Shown here: piece by piece, positions 1-7,861 of the stretch
Numbering within the stretch: position 1 is the stretch's first letter
How the letters are laid out: every line of letters begins with the position of its first letter
Source: Anaerolineales bacterium
GTDB lineage: Bacteria > Chloroflexota > Anaerolineae > Anaerolineales > Villigracilaceae
Direction of reading: 5' to 3'
Length of the DNA stretch: 59,424 bases
NCBI GenBank assembly: GCA_919902735.1
Contig: CAKKRM010000252.1
Location: forward strand, 1-59,424
Notes under the pieces: model-generated
What the model was told of the DNA's origin: nothing
Seen by the model: only the letters and a program-made list of their open reading frames with translations
Databases searched by the model: none
Position numbers and translations under genes: made by a program

Positions 1-1040
1 GTTGCCATGGAGATAAAGTTCCGAAGGCGCCTGATAAGGAAAGCGCCCTAAAGATTATTTCTTCAGGCGGAGCTCACATCACAATGCCTATATGGGGGGA
101 CATTCTTACCACCGAACAACTTGACGCGCTTGTAAAATATACATTTGAGGCAAGCAAAGGCGGCGGCCCTGCAATTGGAGCAAACTTATTTTCGGAAAAT
201 TGCAGCGATTGTCATGGGAAATCTGGTCAGGGCGGTCCAAATCCCTCCCTGTCTGGCGATACCATCGCTCCCATAAGTTCCAGCGAATATTTAAAGACTC
301 GTGATGACGCCACCATTCGAAATATCGTCTCATTTGGGCAACCAGATTTTGGCATGTCGCCCTTTGGCGCTGAAAACGGCGGACCTCTTGATGATGAACA
401 ACTGGATGCAATTGTGGCATTCATACGAAATTGGGAATCCAACCCGCCTGCCGAAGCGCCAACCGCAAGCGCCGATGTTCAAACTCCGACCCCAACCGCT
501 GCTCCGTCCAGTTTGACCGGCGCACAACTATTCGGCATTGCATGCGCCAGTTGCCACGGCTCCGCAGGAGAAGGAGGCGCTGGACCTGCATTCAACACAA
601 AGGAATTCCAGGCCGGATATACCAATCAGTCCTTGTTCGATACGATCAGCAACGATCACACTGTGACGCCCACAGTTGCATGGGGCGATAACCTCTCTGC
701 AAGTCAGATCGAATTATTGGTTGGATTCATCCGAACAGTGGACCCTGATTATGCGGCTTCCCTGACCTACTCTGGCGCGGTAAGCGCCATCTTCGATGCA
801 AATTGTCAGGCATGTCATAACCCAGAGAAGGCACGCGGAGGCTGGGACTATACTTCATATCAATCCCTTATGACAAGCGGCGACAACGGACCCGTCATTA
901 TCCCCGGCAATGTCGCAGACAGCATCCTTGCCCAGAGTATTCTGGGGCAACTTTCACCGATGCCTCCGTTGGGGTCTTTACCCCAATTCGATATCCAAAT
1001 AATTCTGGATTGGATTGCGGCTGGCGCCCCGGAAAACTAA
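1..1040 (+). CDS. Multi-domain cytochrome c, 5'-truncated by the window edge
   Basis: Partial extracytoplasmic electron carrier. The frame is open from base 3, where the first two codons read Cys-His, the tail of a CxxCH heme site whose start lies outside the window; the first internal ATG (84) is therefore not the start. Three further CxxCH sites follow: CSDCH at about 201, CASCH at about 542 and CQACH at about 805. The first three domains look like small class I cytochrome c modules with Gly-rich loops and possible Met ligands. They are separated by a Pro/Thr-rich linker at about 435-510. The last domain, from about 775, matches the C-terminal domain of the next gene. The stop lies 13 bases before the next start, so the two are probably co-transcribed. 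Specific redox partner unknown. Confidence 0.85.
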   Translation, partial: CHGDKVPKAPDKESALKIISSGGAHITMPIWGDILTTEQLDALVKYTFEASKGGGPAIGANLFSENCSDCHGKSGQGGPNPSLSGDTIAPISSSEYLKTRDDATIRNIVSFGQPDFGMSPFGAENGGPLDDEQLDAIVAFIRNWESNPPAEAPTASADVQTPTPTAAPSSLTGAQLFGIACASCHGSAGEGGAGPAFNTKEFQAGYTNQSLFDTISNDHTVTPTVAWGDNLSASQIELLVGFIRTVDPDYAASLTYSGAVSAIFDANCQACHNPEKARGGWDYTSYQSLMTSGDNGPVIIPGNVADSILAQSILGQLSPMPPLGSLPQFDIQIILDWIAAGAPEN

Positions 1041-1053
1041 ACAGGAGCAAAGC

Positions 1054-2751
1054 ATGACTACATTTCGCCGCAAAGTTCGCAACTTCCTATTTCCACCTCA
1101 CGGCTCCCCGCGTTTGATGTATATCATCCCTTACGCAATATTTAGCGCGCTGATTGTTTCGCTTTTCGTAAGCGGGGCATACGTTTGGGATTACACCAAT
1201 TCCCCCACGTTTTGCGGAACCTCCTGCCATACCATGCCTCCTGAGTACGCGGCCTATCAGGTCTCGCCTCACGCGCGCATTGCTTGCGTTGAATGTCACA
1301 TCGGTCGTGAATTCATTGGCAACCAGATTTTTCGCAAAGCAGGAGACATGAGGCATGTGTTTGCCACGCTCTTCGTGACCTACGAATACCCTATCCGCGT
1401 CAAGAACATGCGCCCGGCGCCTGAGATCTGCGAAAAATGCCACTCTCCTGAAAAATTCTCGGATGATAGTTTGCGAGTCGCCACTCACTATAATGAGGAC
1501 ATGTCAGCCTATAATTTATATCTGATCCTCAAAACAGGCGGAGGCACAGAGCGCGAGGGACTGGGACGCGGAATTCATTGGCATATTGAAAATACCATCT
1601 ACTACTATCCGACAGATGAAGTGGCCCAGACAATCCCTTACGTGAAAGTGATTCAGGATGACGGTTCAGCGGTTGAGTATGTGGATATTGAAGCCAACTT
1701 TGACCCAGCCTCCATTGACGAGAGCCAACTCAGGCAAATGGATTGCGTTACCTGTCATAACCGCATCACGCACCGCATCTATACGCCGGAAGAATCTCTT
1801 GACAACGCATTCACTCTTAGCAAAATCGCCAAAGATATACCCGGCATTCAACAAAAAGGAGTTGAAGTCTTGCGCGGCGAATATGCCACTCAGGAGGAAG
1901 GCTTGAATGCAATCGGCGAATTGGATACCTACTACAAAGACACTTTTCCAGAGTATTACTCATCCAATTCCGAAAAGGTCAAACAAGCGATTGAGGTATT
2001 GCAAAAAATTTATGTTGATTCCGTCTTCATCGAACAGAAAGTGGATTGGGACTCTCACCCTACGAATGTCGGTCATATCAACTCGCCGGGTTGTTTTCGC
2101 TGTCACGATGGAAAACACTTGAACGCGGCAGATGAAGCGATCCGCCTGGAATGTAATCTCTGCCACGCCATTCCTGTGGTCGCTGGCGAAGATGACTTTA
2201 TCACAAACATCGAGATCAGCCGCGGAAAAGAGCCCGAATCGCACCTTAACCCAAACTGGATCAACCTTCATAATCAGGCGTTTGGTCCTTCGTGTTCCAA
2301 TTGCCACGACACCGCAGACCCGGGCGGCACAAGCAATACTTCCTTCTGTTCCAACAGTGCCTGTCATGGCAGTGTATTCACCTATGCCGGCTTCGATGCG
2401 CCCGCGTTGCGCGAAATTCTGAAAGCGCAATTGCCCACGCCCGAACCTGAACTTGAACTGGCACATCCCACCCTCACAGGCGACCCAACATTTAATAATT
2501 ACATCGGCCCGCTTTTCGAATTCCAATGCTCCGGGTGCCATACGAATGATGGAGCGGCGGCGGCGCAACTTGATTTCTCCAGTTACGCCTCTGCAATGAA
2601 AGGCAGTGAAAACGGAGCGGTGATCATCCCCGGCGATTCAGCCAACAGCCTGATCGTTCAGATCCAATCGAAAAAACATTTCAGCAATTTCAGCGCAGAG
2701 GATCTGAATATTCTTATCCAATGGATTGATGGGGGTGTGCCGGAGAAGTAG
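1054..2751 (+). CDS. NapC/NrfH-type membrane-anchored multiheme cytochrome c
   Basis: 565 residues. An N-terminal membrane segment (about residues 24-44) is followed by a NapC/NrfH-like region, then more heme sites and a C-terminal domain like that of the preceding gene. NapC/NrfH proteins oxidise membrane quinol and pass electrons to periplasmic carriers; that role here is inferred. Seven canonical CxxCH sites are visible: CVECH, CEKCH, CVTCH, CFRCH, CNLCH, CSNCH and CSGCH. Two more are spaced unusually: CGTSCH (CX3CH, about 1213) and CSNSACH (CX4CH, about 2347). That makes up to nine hemes. ATG 1054 is chosen over an upstream in-frame ATG at 1015 because an AGGAGC ribosome site sits at about 1042 and the upstream start would lie inside the previous gene. 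Confidence 0.85.
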   Translation: MTTFRRKVRNFLFPPHGSPRLMYIIPYAIFSALIVSLFVSGAYVWDYTNSPTFCGTSCHTMPPEYAAYQVSPHARIACVECHIGREFIGNQIFRKAGDMRHVFATLFVTYEYPIRVKNMRPAPEICEKCHSPEKFSDDSLRVATHYNEDMSAYNLYLILKTGGGTEREGLGRGIHWHIENTIYYYPTDEVAQTIPYVKVIQDDGSAVEYVDIEANFDPASIDESQLRQMDCVTCHNRITHRIYTPEESLDNAFTLSKIAKDIPGIQQKGVEVLRGEYATQEEGLNAIGELDTYYKDTFPEYYSSNSEKVKQAIEVLQKIYVDSVFIEQKVDWDSHPTNVGHINSPGCFRCHDGKHLNAADEAIRLECNLCHAIPVVAGEDDFITNIEISRGKEPESHLNPNWINLHNQAFGPSCSNCHDTADPGGTSNTSFCSNSACHGSVFTYAGFDAPALREILKAQLPTPEPELELAHPTLTGDPTFNNYIGPLFEFQCSGCHTNDGAAAAQLDFSSYASAMKGSENGAVIIPGDSANSLIVQIQSKKHFSNFSAEDLNILIQWIDGGVPEK

Positions 2752-2783
2752 GGAGAGGTATACAGGTATACAAATAGAACCCC

Positions 2784-2816
2784 AAGTGCCAGTCACCTTT
2801 AAGGTGACTGGCACTT
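2784..2816. repeat. 16-bp inverted repeat after the cytochrome genes
   Basis: Arms 2784-2799 and 2801-2816 are perfect reverse complements around one base. No T-run follows directly. It sits 33 bases after the cytochrome stop and could work as a terminator or RNA-stabilising hairpin, or be one copy of a dispersed palindromic element. Confidence 0.75.
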
Positions 2817-2834
2817 CGCTATCTGGGGACAAAT

Positions 2835-2864
2835 TTGTAAAACTAAAATAAAAGTGCGTATAAT
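2835..2864 (+). promoter_or_regulatory. Sigma70-type promoter for the gene at 2921
   Basis: TTGTAA at 2835-2840 and TATAAT at 2859-2864, 18 bases apart. Placed 57 bases before the start codon of the next gene. Confidence 0.6.
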
Positions 2865-2920
2865 GAGGCAGATCTAATATCGAAAACACTGTTTGTCCAG
2901 AATGTTCTGCAGGGATTTGT

Positions 2921-3697
2921 ATGAAAACAGATAGAAACTATAAGCCAAAAACTGAGTCGCGGGATTGGTATTTTGTTCAGTATTACCCTTTTAACTTTGA
3001 AGGCTTTTCCACTCTACAATTAACAATAACAATTGGAAATGCAATTAAAAATGATGTCATCGCGGCAATGGAAAAAGAGGCAGAAATTTGGCTTAGGCTA
3101 TATCCAGTCCCTCTCTTAGTTTCTGCTTTTGATAATGCGGAAAACACCTATGATTTCAGCGAAATAAAAGAGCGAAATATCTTAATGGGGTTCCTTAATA
3201 CAGGCGGAAAAATTTGTTTATATTGGAGACCATTGAAGAAAGATGAAGAAGGTCCGAATAAAGATTTGAGCAAAGATTATTTAGATAATTTATTCTCGGA
3301 TTTTCCTTTTACTACTGACGCCAAATATAATGCCGATAAAAAGATAAGGCGTCACCAGATAGAGAAGGGATACTTATTGTTATTATTTGTACCTTTTGCG
3401 GCCGCTTTGATTTACGAAAGTATTATCTACTTTAATAGACTATTCTCATTACTTGCTTTTTTTTATATTATATTCAAAATTGTTCAGAAAGCGCTCAAGT
3501 TTATGGGCAAGTGGCCGAAGTCTAAGAGGGAAAAAGAAAAAGAGCGTGTAGATAGATTGAAAGATCATTATTACTATTATTGTGACAAGAATCCTGAAGG
3601 ATTTAAAAAACTAATATCAGAAACTCTTGAGAAAGAGGCGAGAGAGAAAGTAAAAAAAGAAGCAGAATCTCTCCAAAAAAATAATCATTTCTCTTAA
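2921..3697 (+). CDS. Hypothetical membrane protein with lysine-rich C-terminus
   Basis: 258 residues; family not recognised. The N-terminal two thirds look soluble and charged. Two adjacent hydrophobic segments lie at about residues 151-190, followed by a Lys/Glu-rich helical tail that could form a coiled coil. The gene is clearly richer in A and T than its cytochrome neighbours and has its own promoter and a downstream hairpin terminator, so it is an independent unit between two converging respiratory operons and possibly acquired. No catalytic motif seen. Confidence 0.7.
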   Translation: MKTDRNYKPKTESRDWYFVQYYPFNFEGFSTLQLTITIGNAIKNDVIAAMEKEAEIWLRLYPVPLLVSAFDNAENTYDFSEIKERNILMGFLNTGGKICLYWRPLKKDEEGPNKDLSKDYLDNLFSDFPFTTDAKYNADKKIRRHQIEKGYLLLLFVPFAAALIYESIIYFNRLFSLLAFFYIIFKIVQKALKFMGKWPKSKREKEKERVDRLKDHYYYYCDKNPEGFKKLISETLEKEAREKVKKEAESLQKNNHFS

Positions 3698-3719
3698 GAT
3701 AATTTGTTAGTTGAAAATG

Positions 3720-3778
3720 TACTTCAATAGGATTGAATCCTAAACCGCTAGGTTCTAGGCTCAAGTCCTAAAGAAGTA
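3720..3778. repeat. Structured repeat-like segment with nested hairpins
   Basis: TACTTC at 3720-3725 pairs with GAAGTA at 3773-3778. Inside is a perfect 7-bp hairpin with one-base loop at 3728-3742. It looks like a small folded repeat, not a tRNA: no anticodon arm or acceptor of proper length fits. Confidence 0.4.
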
Positions 3779-3796
3779 GCAACCCTAAGAATACAA

Positions 3797-3827
3797 AAGC
3801 CCTCGACAGCGTTCCCGCCGAGGGCTT
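3797..3827. terminator. Hairpin terminator between convergent genes
   Basis: Arms 3798-3805 and 3819-3826 (AGCCCTCG / CGAGGGCT), with A-rich sequence on the left side. It can serve the gene ending at 3697 and the operon ending at 3862. Confidence 0.6.
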
Positions 3828-3861
3828 AGCTTTGTAAATTTATGTTCAACTAACTGTATAA

Positions 3862-5124
3862 CTACGCCTGCACAGCCTCATCAGCTTTGACATGCACAGT
3901 TTCATGTTCTTCGCTTACCAAACGATGATCTACAACCCGCAGGTATTTCACGCCAAGCGAGAAGGCTAGCAGGCCATAAGCGATGATTCCCGAACCCGCC
4001 GCCCACTCAACAAGCGAGGGAGTATATGAGGTGTACGAAACCACTGCTTCACCGGGCAGGTAGGAGATGACCGCCAGGAAGCCTACCATGTTCGTGTCGA
4101 AGCGGAAGGCCACCACGCCGCCCACGATCATCGCCAGGCCGAGCATCCGCCAAAAGGGAGATAAACGCATGGGTTGGTAGAGCAGGATGAAGGTCGGAAG
4201 AAGCGCGCCGAAGATCATCTCACCGAACCAGAAGTTGAAGGAGAGAGTCCCCTTGGTGAGGATTTCAAAGGCTTCGGTGCGTCCAGGTTCGTAGGTGTAG
4301 GTTTGGGCGAGCCAATCCCAGAAGCGCCAGTAGAGATAGCCGATCATCAAATAGCCGAGGAAGTGGGCCACGCGCTCGATGAGAATGTCGTTGACTTTGG
4401 CTTTGGAGGTCAGCCGCGCGGAAAGCATGGAGGCCAGCAGGGTGAGCGCGATGCCGCCGACGATGGCCGAGAACATGAACAGGACCGCCATTTCAGGTTT
4501 GTACCAAATGGGGCGGGCTTTGATGACGCCATACATTGCGCCCAGCGAGGATTGATGCAGGCTGGAAAGCCCGAGGCCGATGATGGCAAGCGCAGGCGCG
4601 TAATGATGGACTCGTTCCATTTTCTGTGCGAGGCGTGGATATTTTCCACGCAGCCATTCAAAGGTGGCGAAGATGGGCATGGATTCAAAGACGAGCACGG
4701 TGAGATAGAGCATGACGCACATCGTCACTTCCCACATCAGGGAATGGGTGTTCCAGAATACGAGCGCCTTCCAAAAACGGTCGGGGCGGCCAATATCGAG
4801 GATGAGCGCAAGCATGGCCATGGTGTAGCCGATGAGACCCACGAAGGTGGCCGTGCGCGCAATTGGTTCATAGCGTTTGAGGCCGAAGAGATACACGCCC
4901 GCGCACAAGCTGAATGCGCCCGCGCTGACTGCAATGGACGAGAGATCAATGGTGATCCACAACCCCCAGGGGACAATATCCGTGAGGTTGGTGATGGAAA
5001 GACCAAACCAGAAAACGGAAAGCCCGGCTGCCAATGCCATCGCCAAAAGCGTTCCTAAAAAGGCCAGCCACAGGCCCCACGGGGTTTTGATGTTTTCACG
5101 AATGGTTTTGAAAATAGTCTTCAT
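3862..5124 (-). CDS. NrfD/PsrC-like integral membrane subunit
   Basis: 420 residues, mostly hydrophobic, with about nine or ten membrane segments. The N-terminus (short amphipathic stretch, then TPWGLWLAF) and the charged loops match the NrfD/PsrC family, which binds quinone in the membrane and pairs with a four-cluster iron-sulfur protein. The ATG at 5124 is one base after the stop of the iron-sulfur gene and has GGAGGG upstream; a longer in-frame start at 5196 would lie inside that gene. Last gene of a cytochrome / Fe-S / NrfD operon, suggesting electron exchange between the quinone pool and extracytoplasmic hemes. The direction of electron flow cannot be told from sequence. Confidence 0.88.
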   Translation of the reverse strand: MKTIFKTIRENIKTPWGLWLAFLGTLLAMALAAGLSVFWFGLSITNLTDIVPWGLWITIDLSSIAVSAGAFSLCAGVYLFGLKRYEPIARTATFVGLIGYTMAMLALILDIGRPDRFWKALVFWNTHSLMWEVTMCVMLYLTVLVFESMPIFATFEWLRGKYPRLAQKMERVHHYAPALAIIGLGLSSLHQSSLGAMYGVIKARPIWYKPEMAVLFMFSAIVGGIALTLLASMLSARLTSKAKVNDILIERVAHFLGYLMIGYLYWRFWDWLAQTYTYEPGRTEAFEILTKGTLSFNFWFGEMIFGALLPTFILLYQPMRLSPFWRMLGLAMIVGGVVAFRFDTNMVGFLAVISYLPGEAVVSYTSYTPSLVEWAAGSGIIAYGLLAFSLGVKYLRVVDHRLVSEEHETVHVKADEAVQA

Positions 5125-5125
5125 A

Positions 5126-5899
5126 TCAGCCCTCCACAATTTCTTCTTCGACAACGGGCAGGTAATACACGCGCGGACCGGTTCCCAAATTCTCACGCAG
5201 GCGATAGGATGGGTGTTTCTTCAATAGTTGGCTGACGTTTGAGTCGGGATCGTTGAGATCGCCGAACATGCGGGCTCCCGTCGGGCAGGTCACTACACAG
5301 GCGGGGGTTGCTTCCGCATCCACGCCGGGGACGAGGCCCACAGACATGCCGCGGTCGATGCGGTTATAGCAGAAGGAGCATTTCTCAGGCACGCCGCGCG
5401 GACGCCGTTCCACTTCGGGTTCGCCCCATTCGGGCACGGCGGGGTTCCCGCCTGTGAAGGCTTTCCAGTTGAAGACGCGCGCGTCGTACGGACAGGCCAC
5501 CATGCAATAGCGGCAGCCAATGCACTTGTCATAATCCATCATCACGATGCCGTCTTCACGGTAGTAGGATGCGCCCACCGGGCAGACTTCCACACATGGC
5601 GCATGTTCGCACTGCATACAGGGCCGTGGCAGGTACACCTTTTTACCGTTGACTTCGCCCGCATCCAAAACCTTATTCCAATCCAGTTCGGGGTTGATGT
5701 CATTGTTCGCATGGCAGGCCAGGTTGCATTGTCCACAGCCTGTGCATTTGGACTGGTCAATCACCATGGCCCATTGATGCTTACCCTTTGTGCCATCGGA
5801 AGCCCCCACCTTTGTGAGCGCATTGGCTCCCGCGGCAACCGCAAGCCCAACCGCAGAGAGTTTGATGAAATCACGGCGGTTGAAATTATTTTTCGTCAT
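5126..5899 (-). CDS. Tat-exported 4x[4Fe-4S] ferredoxin-like subunit (NrfC/HybA/DmsB type)
   Basis: 257 residues. A twin-arginine signal (NRRDFIK at about residues 7-13, then a hydrophobic stretch to about residue 27) indicates export of the folded protein. Sixteen cysteines form four cluster motifs: CTGCGQC...C, CMQC...CVEVC, CIGCRYC...C and CSFC...C...C. In this family the clusters relay electrons between a catalytic or heme subunit and the NrfD-type membrane protein. The start overlaps the end of the octaheme cytochrome gene by 14 bases, and the NrfD gene follows after one base, so translation of all three is probably coupled. Confidence 0.9.
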   Translation of the reverse strand: MTKNNFNRRDFIKLSAVGLAVAAGANALTKVGASDGTKGKHQWAMVIDQSKCTGCGQCNLACHANNDINPELDWNKVLDAGEVNGKKVYLPRPCMQCEHAPCVEVCPVGASYYREDGIVMMDYDKCIGCRYCMVACPYDARVFNWKAFTGGNPAVPEWGEPEVERRPRGVPEKCSFCYNRIDRGMSVGLVPGVDAEATPACVVTCPTGARMFGDLNDPDSNVSQLLKKHPSYRLRENLGTGPRVYYLPVVEEEIVEG

Positions 5900-6875
5900 G
5901 GTGCGCCTCCTCGGATTTCTTCACGGCAGTTCGATACCAGCGTTCCAGGTTTGGCGCCAGCAACATGCCTGCCGCCAGGCCGATAAGGCTGGCAATGCCG
6001 GCATAACCCACCGGGGAAACAGGTTTCGGTTCAGGCGTAATGGATGCCATTTCAAGGGCGGGTGTCGGCTCGCTCACAGGTTCGGCTGTTGCAATATTAC
6101 TGGCAACAGCTTCTGTGATGGCCGCTTCCCCATCCGCGTGCATTTGCTCGGAATGGCAATCGGCACAGGATTTTACACTGGCCTTGAAGGAGTGGTCCGC
6201 GATCCTGTGAATATCCGGGTTCCTGCTTTCAAGATGCTCAAGATGGCAGTCGATACAGGTAACGCCCTGTTTGCTATGCGTCGAATACGGGAAGTTCATG
6301 CTGGCTTCCTCATGGCAGCTAATGCACAACCGCGAAGCGTCGGTGGAAGTTGGATTCTTTAAATTGACCGTGATTTTCAAAGAGGCATTGTGTGGGTCGT
6401 GGCAGGTGGAACAATCCATGCCCTTTTGAAAATGAACGCTGCCCTCCCAACTCTCCAAAACAAAACGAGCATCGGTGTGACACATGCCGCAGGTCTTGGA
6501 AGTGGTATCCACACTCATAGTGGTCTTCGGATGATCCCCGCCTTCATCGATGTGGCAGGCCGCGCAGGTCACACCGTCTTCCTGCCAGGTTCCTGTGGCT
6601 TCGTCAAACCCGGTTACATGGCAGGCCAGGCAGGCCGCAGGCTTGCCCTGATCCGTCCATGCGTTTACAAAGATCGGATCCTGTTTGGCATTTCCATGCG
6701 GGCCGTTCTGCCAGCTCATTTGCGAATCTTCATGGCACTTGGCGCACGAATCGCTTCCCTGCGCGGCAACAGGCGGCGGAGTCGCGTCCTGGGCAGAAAC
6801 AGCAACAAGGGTCGCGCCTGCAAAAAGCAGGGCAAACATCAGAGCGATCAAAGCCTTTTCAAAACGTGAAAACAT
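5886..6875 (-). CDS. Octaheme cytochrome c with C-terminal membrane anchor
   Basis: 329 residues. An N-terminal signal peptide ends near VSAQ. Eight CxxCH sites follow: CAKCH, CLACH, CAACH, CGMCH, CSTCH, CISCH, CIDCH and CADCH. Then comes a Pro/Glu-rich linker and one C-terminal membrane helix (about residues 286-305), so the heme domain should sit outside the membrane. ATG 6875 gives better spacing (7 bases) to AAGGAG than ATG 6881, which nearly touches it; both are in frame. First of three overlapping genes with the Fe-S and NrfD subunits. No molybdopterin subunit is nearby, so this may be a pure electron-transfer complex rather than a reductase. Confidence 0.87.
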   Translation of the reverse strand: MFSRFEKALIALMFALLFAGATLVAVSAQDATPPPVAAQGSDSCAKCHEDSQMSWQNGPHGNAKQDPIFVNAWTDQGKPAACLACHVTGFDEATGTWQEDGVTCAACHIDEGGDHPKTTMSVDTTSKTCGMCHTDARFVLESWEGSVHFQKGMDCSTCHDPHNASLKITVNLKNPTSTDASRLCISCHEEASMNFPYSTHSKQGVTCIDCHLEHLESRNPDIHRIADHSFKASVKSCADCHSEQMHADGEAAITEAVASNIATAEPVSEPTPALEMASITPEPKPVSPVGYAGIASLIGLAAGMLLAPNLERWYRTAVKKSEEAHHDEK

Positions 6876-6890
6876 ATTCATTCTCCTTAT

Positions 6891-7164
6891 TAACTCACCT
6901 TACGCAGTTTTGCGTGTTTTAGGGTCATGTCGCCCTGAGCGGAGCGAAGGGTCTCTACGACTATCTTAGAGACCCTTCGCTCCGCTCACATCGTCCCGAT
7001 GTCCTTCGGGAGGGAATCATGGGCGGTGCGTAAGGTGAGTTATTAACTTACACACGTCATTGCGAGGGCGATAGCCCGAAGCAATCTCTTCGCGTGCTGG
7101 GATTGCTTCGTCGCGAAGAACAAGAGCGCTCCTCGCAATGACGGTTAAACTGTAAGGCGACTTA
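6891..7164. repeat. Compound repeat between cytochrome operon and upstream small gene
   Basis: A 16-bp inverted repeat (6891-6906 and 7027-7042) encloses a palindrome at about 6930-6985 made of a GCGGAGCGAAGGGTCTC-type arm and its complement. A second palindromic unit follows at about 7055-7141, starting GTCATTGCGAGG and ending CCTCGCAATGAC. Near-identical stretches at 7028-7046 and 7152-7170 flank that second unit as direct repeats. The stop codon of the next gene (7165) lies in the right copy. Confidence 0.65.
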
Positions 7165-7512
7165 TTAAGCATGGGCTTCTTTATGTTTTGGGCTTGGCAT
7201 CGGCGCAGAAAGAAACGCTTCACAGCCCAGGCATTCCTCGCGCAGATACCCATTGGGCAGGCGCTTGATCTGCCAGCAAGGCTTGCCGCTGGCCGCAGAC
7301 ATCTGCTCGATCCTATCCAACGAAAGACCTTGCTCCCTCCAACAGGGCGTTTCGTCTTTTGCAAGCAATTTCATTTCCAGTTCGGCTTCTGCCTGCCAGC
7401 GCGCATCCAGTTTGCGGAGCACAAAAACCACCAGCGCAGTCAACGACAACGGCACGAGCAAGCGCAGCAAAACACCGCTCAGAAGGACAAGTATCGAAGT
7501 CAATGTATCCAT
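7165..7512 (-). CDS. Small membrane protein with Cys-containing soluble tail
   Basis: 115 residues; family not recognised. One or two N-terminal membrane segments (about residues 5-30) precede a soluble region containing CW, PCW and ECLGCE motifs, which could bind a metal or be redox active. ATG 7512 is chosen over an in-frame GTG at 7518 because AGGTGAG lies just upstream. It is second in line after a 40-residue membrane protein and upstream, in the same direction, of the octaheme/Fe-S/NrfD genes, from which it is now separated by a repeat block. An accessory role in that complex is plausible but unproven. Confidence 0.65.
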   Translation of the reverse strand: MDTLTSILVLLSGVLLRLLVPLSLTALVVFVLRKLDARWQAEAELEMKLLAKDETPCWREQGLSLDRIEQMSAASGKPCWQIKRLPNGYLREECLGCEAFLSAPMPSPKHKEAHA

Positions 7513-7519
7513 ACTCACC

Positions 7520-7642
7520 TCACGATCTCAGCCAGTAATTGGCATCTCGGCGGCGAACCATTTCACCAACGAGCAGGAGCAATCCGAACGGAATGACCAG
7601 GCGGGCCAGGAAGAGCGTCAAGATAATTTCAGAACCGTTCAT
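7520..7642 (-). CDS. 40-residue single-span membrane protein
   Basis: A very short gene: ATG at 7642 with AAGGAG a few bases upstream, TGA at 7520-7522. The product has one hydrophobic helix (about residues 5-27) followed by a basic stretch (VRRRD) and ends NYWLRS. It ends eight bases before the next start, an operon-like spacing. It could be a small stabilising subunit of the downstream electron-transfer complex. Support comes from the ribosome site, membrane-helix composition and spacing only. Confidence 0.55.
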   Translation of the reverse strand: MNGSEIILTLFLARLVIPFGLLLLVGEMVRRRDANYWLRS

Positions 7643-7849
7643 GTCAATCTCCTTTCTTTATCCTGACTTCAATATATGATTTTCACAATGGAAAGTAAAT
7701 TCGGCTCACCCCCCATTCTGGATGAAAGACCCCCGCATCTTTCCCCGCCCCAACCTGCGGATTCCACCCCACACATTTCCCACGCTGATAGGGGATTCAC
7801 CCCACCTCCAATCTCTAATTTCCAATCTCCCATCCCCACCCAACCCAGC

Positions 7850-7861
7850 TATAATCCCCCC
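7850..7861 (+). promoter_or_regulatory. -10 element set for a leaderless transcript
   Basis: TATAAT at 7850-7855 is followed by six C residues and then ATG 7862. Transcription would begin at or next to the start codon, and no ribosome site fits. Confidence 0.5.

Noticed and set aside
3720-3778. Possible tRNA
   Set aside because: Ends pair and a hairpin lies inside, but arm lengths, anticodon loop and T-arm do not fit a tRNA.
4174-5058. 294-residue plus-strand open frame opposite the NrfD-like gene
   Set aside because: Composition is a reverse image of a membrane protein (rich in His/Glu/Gly), with no ribosome site and no family motif; the minus strand encodes a clear NrfD protein.
7017-7364. 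115-residue minus-strand open frame overlapping the small membrane gene
   Set aside because: Runs through the palindromic repeats and is out of frame with the better-supported gene at 7165-7512.
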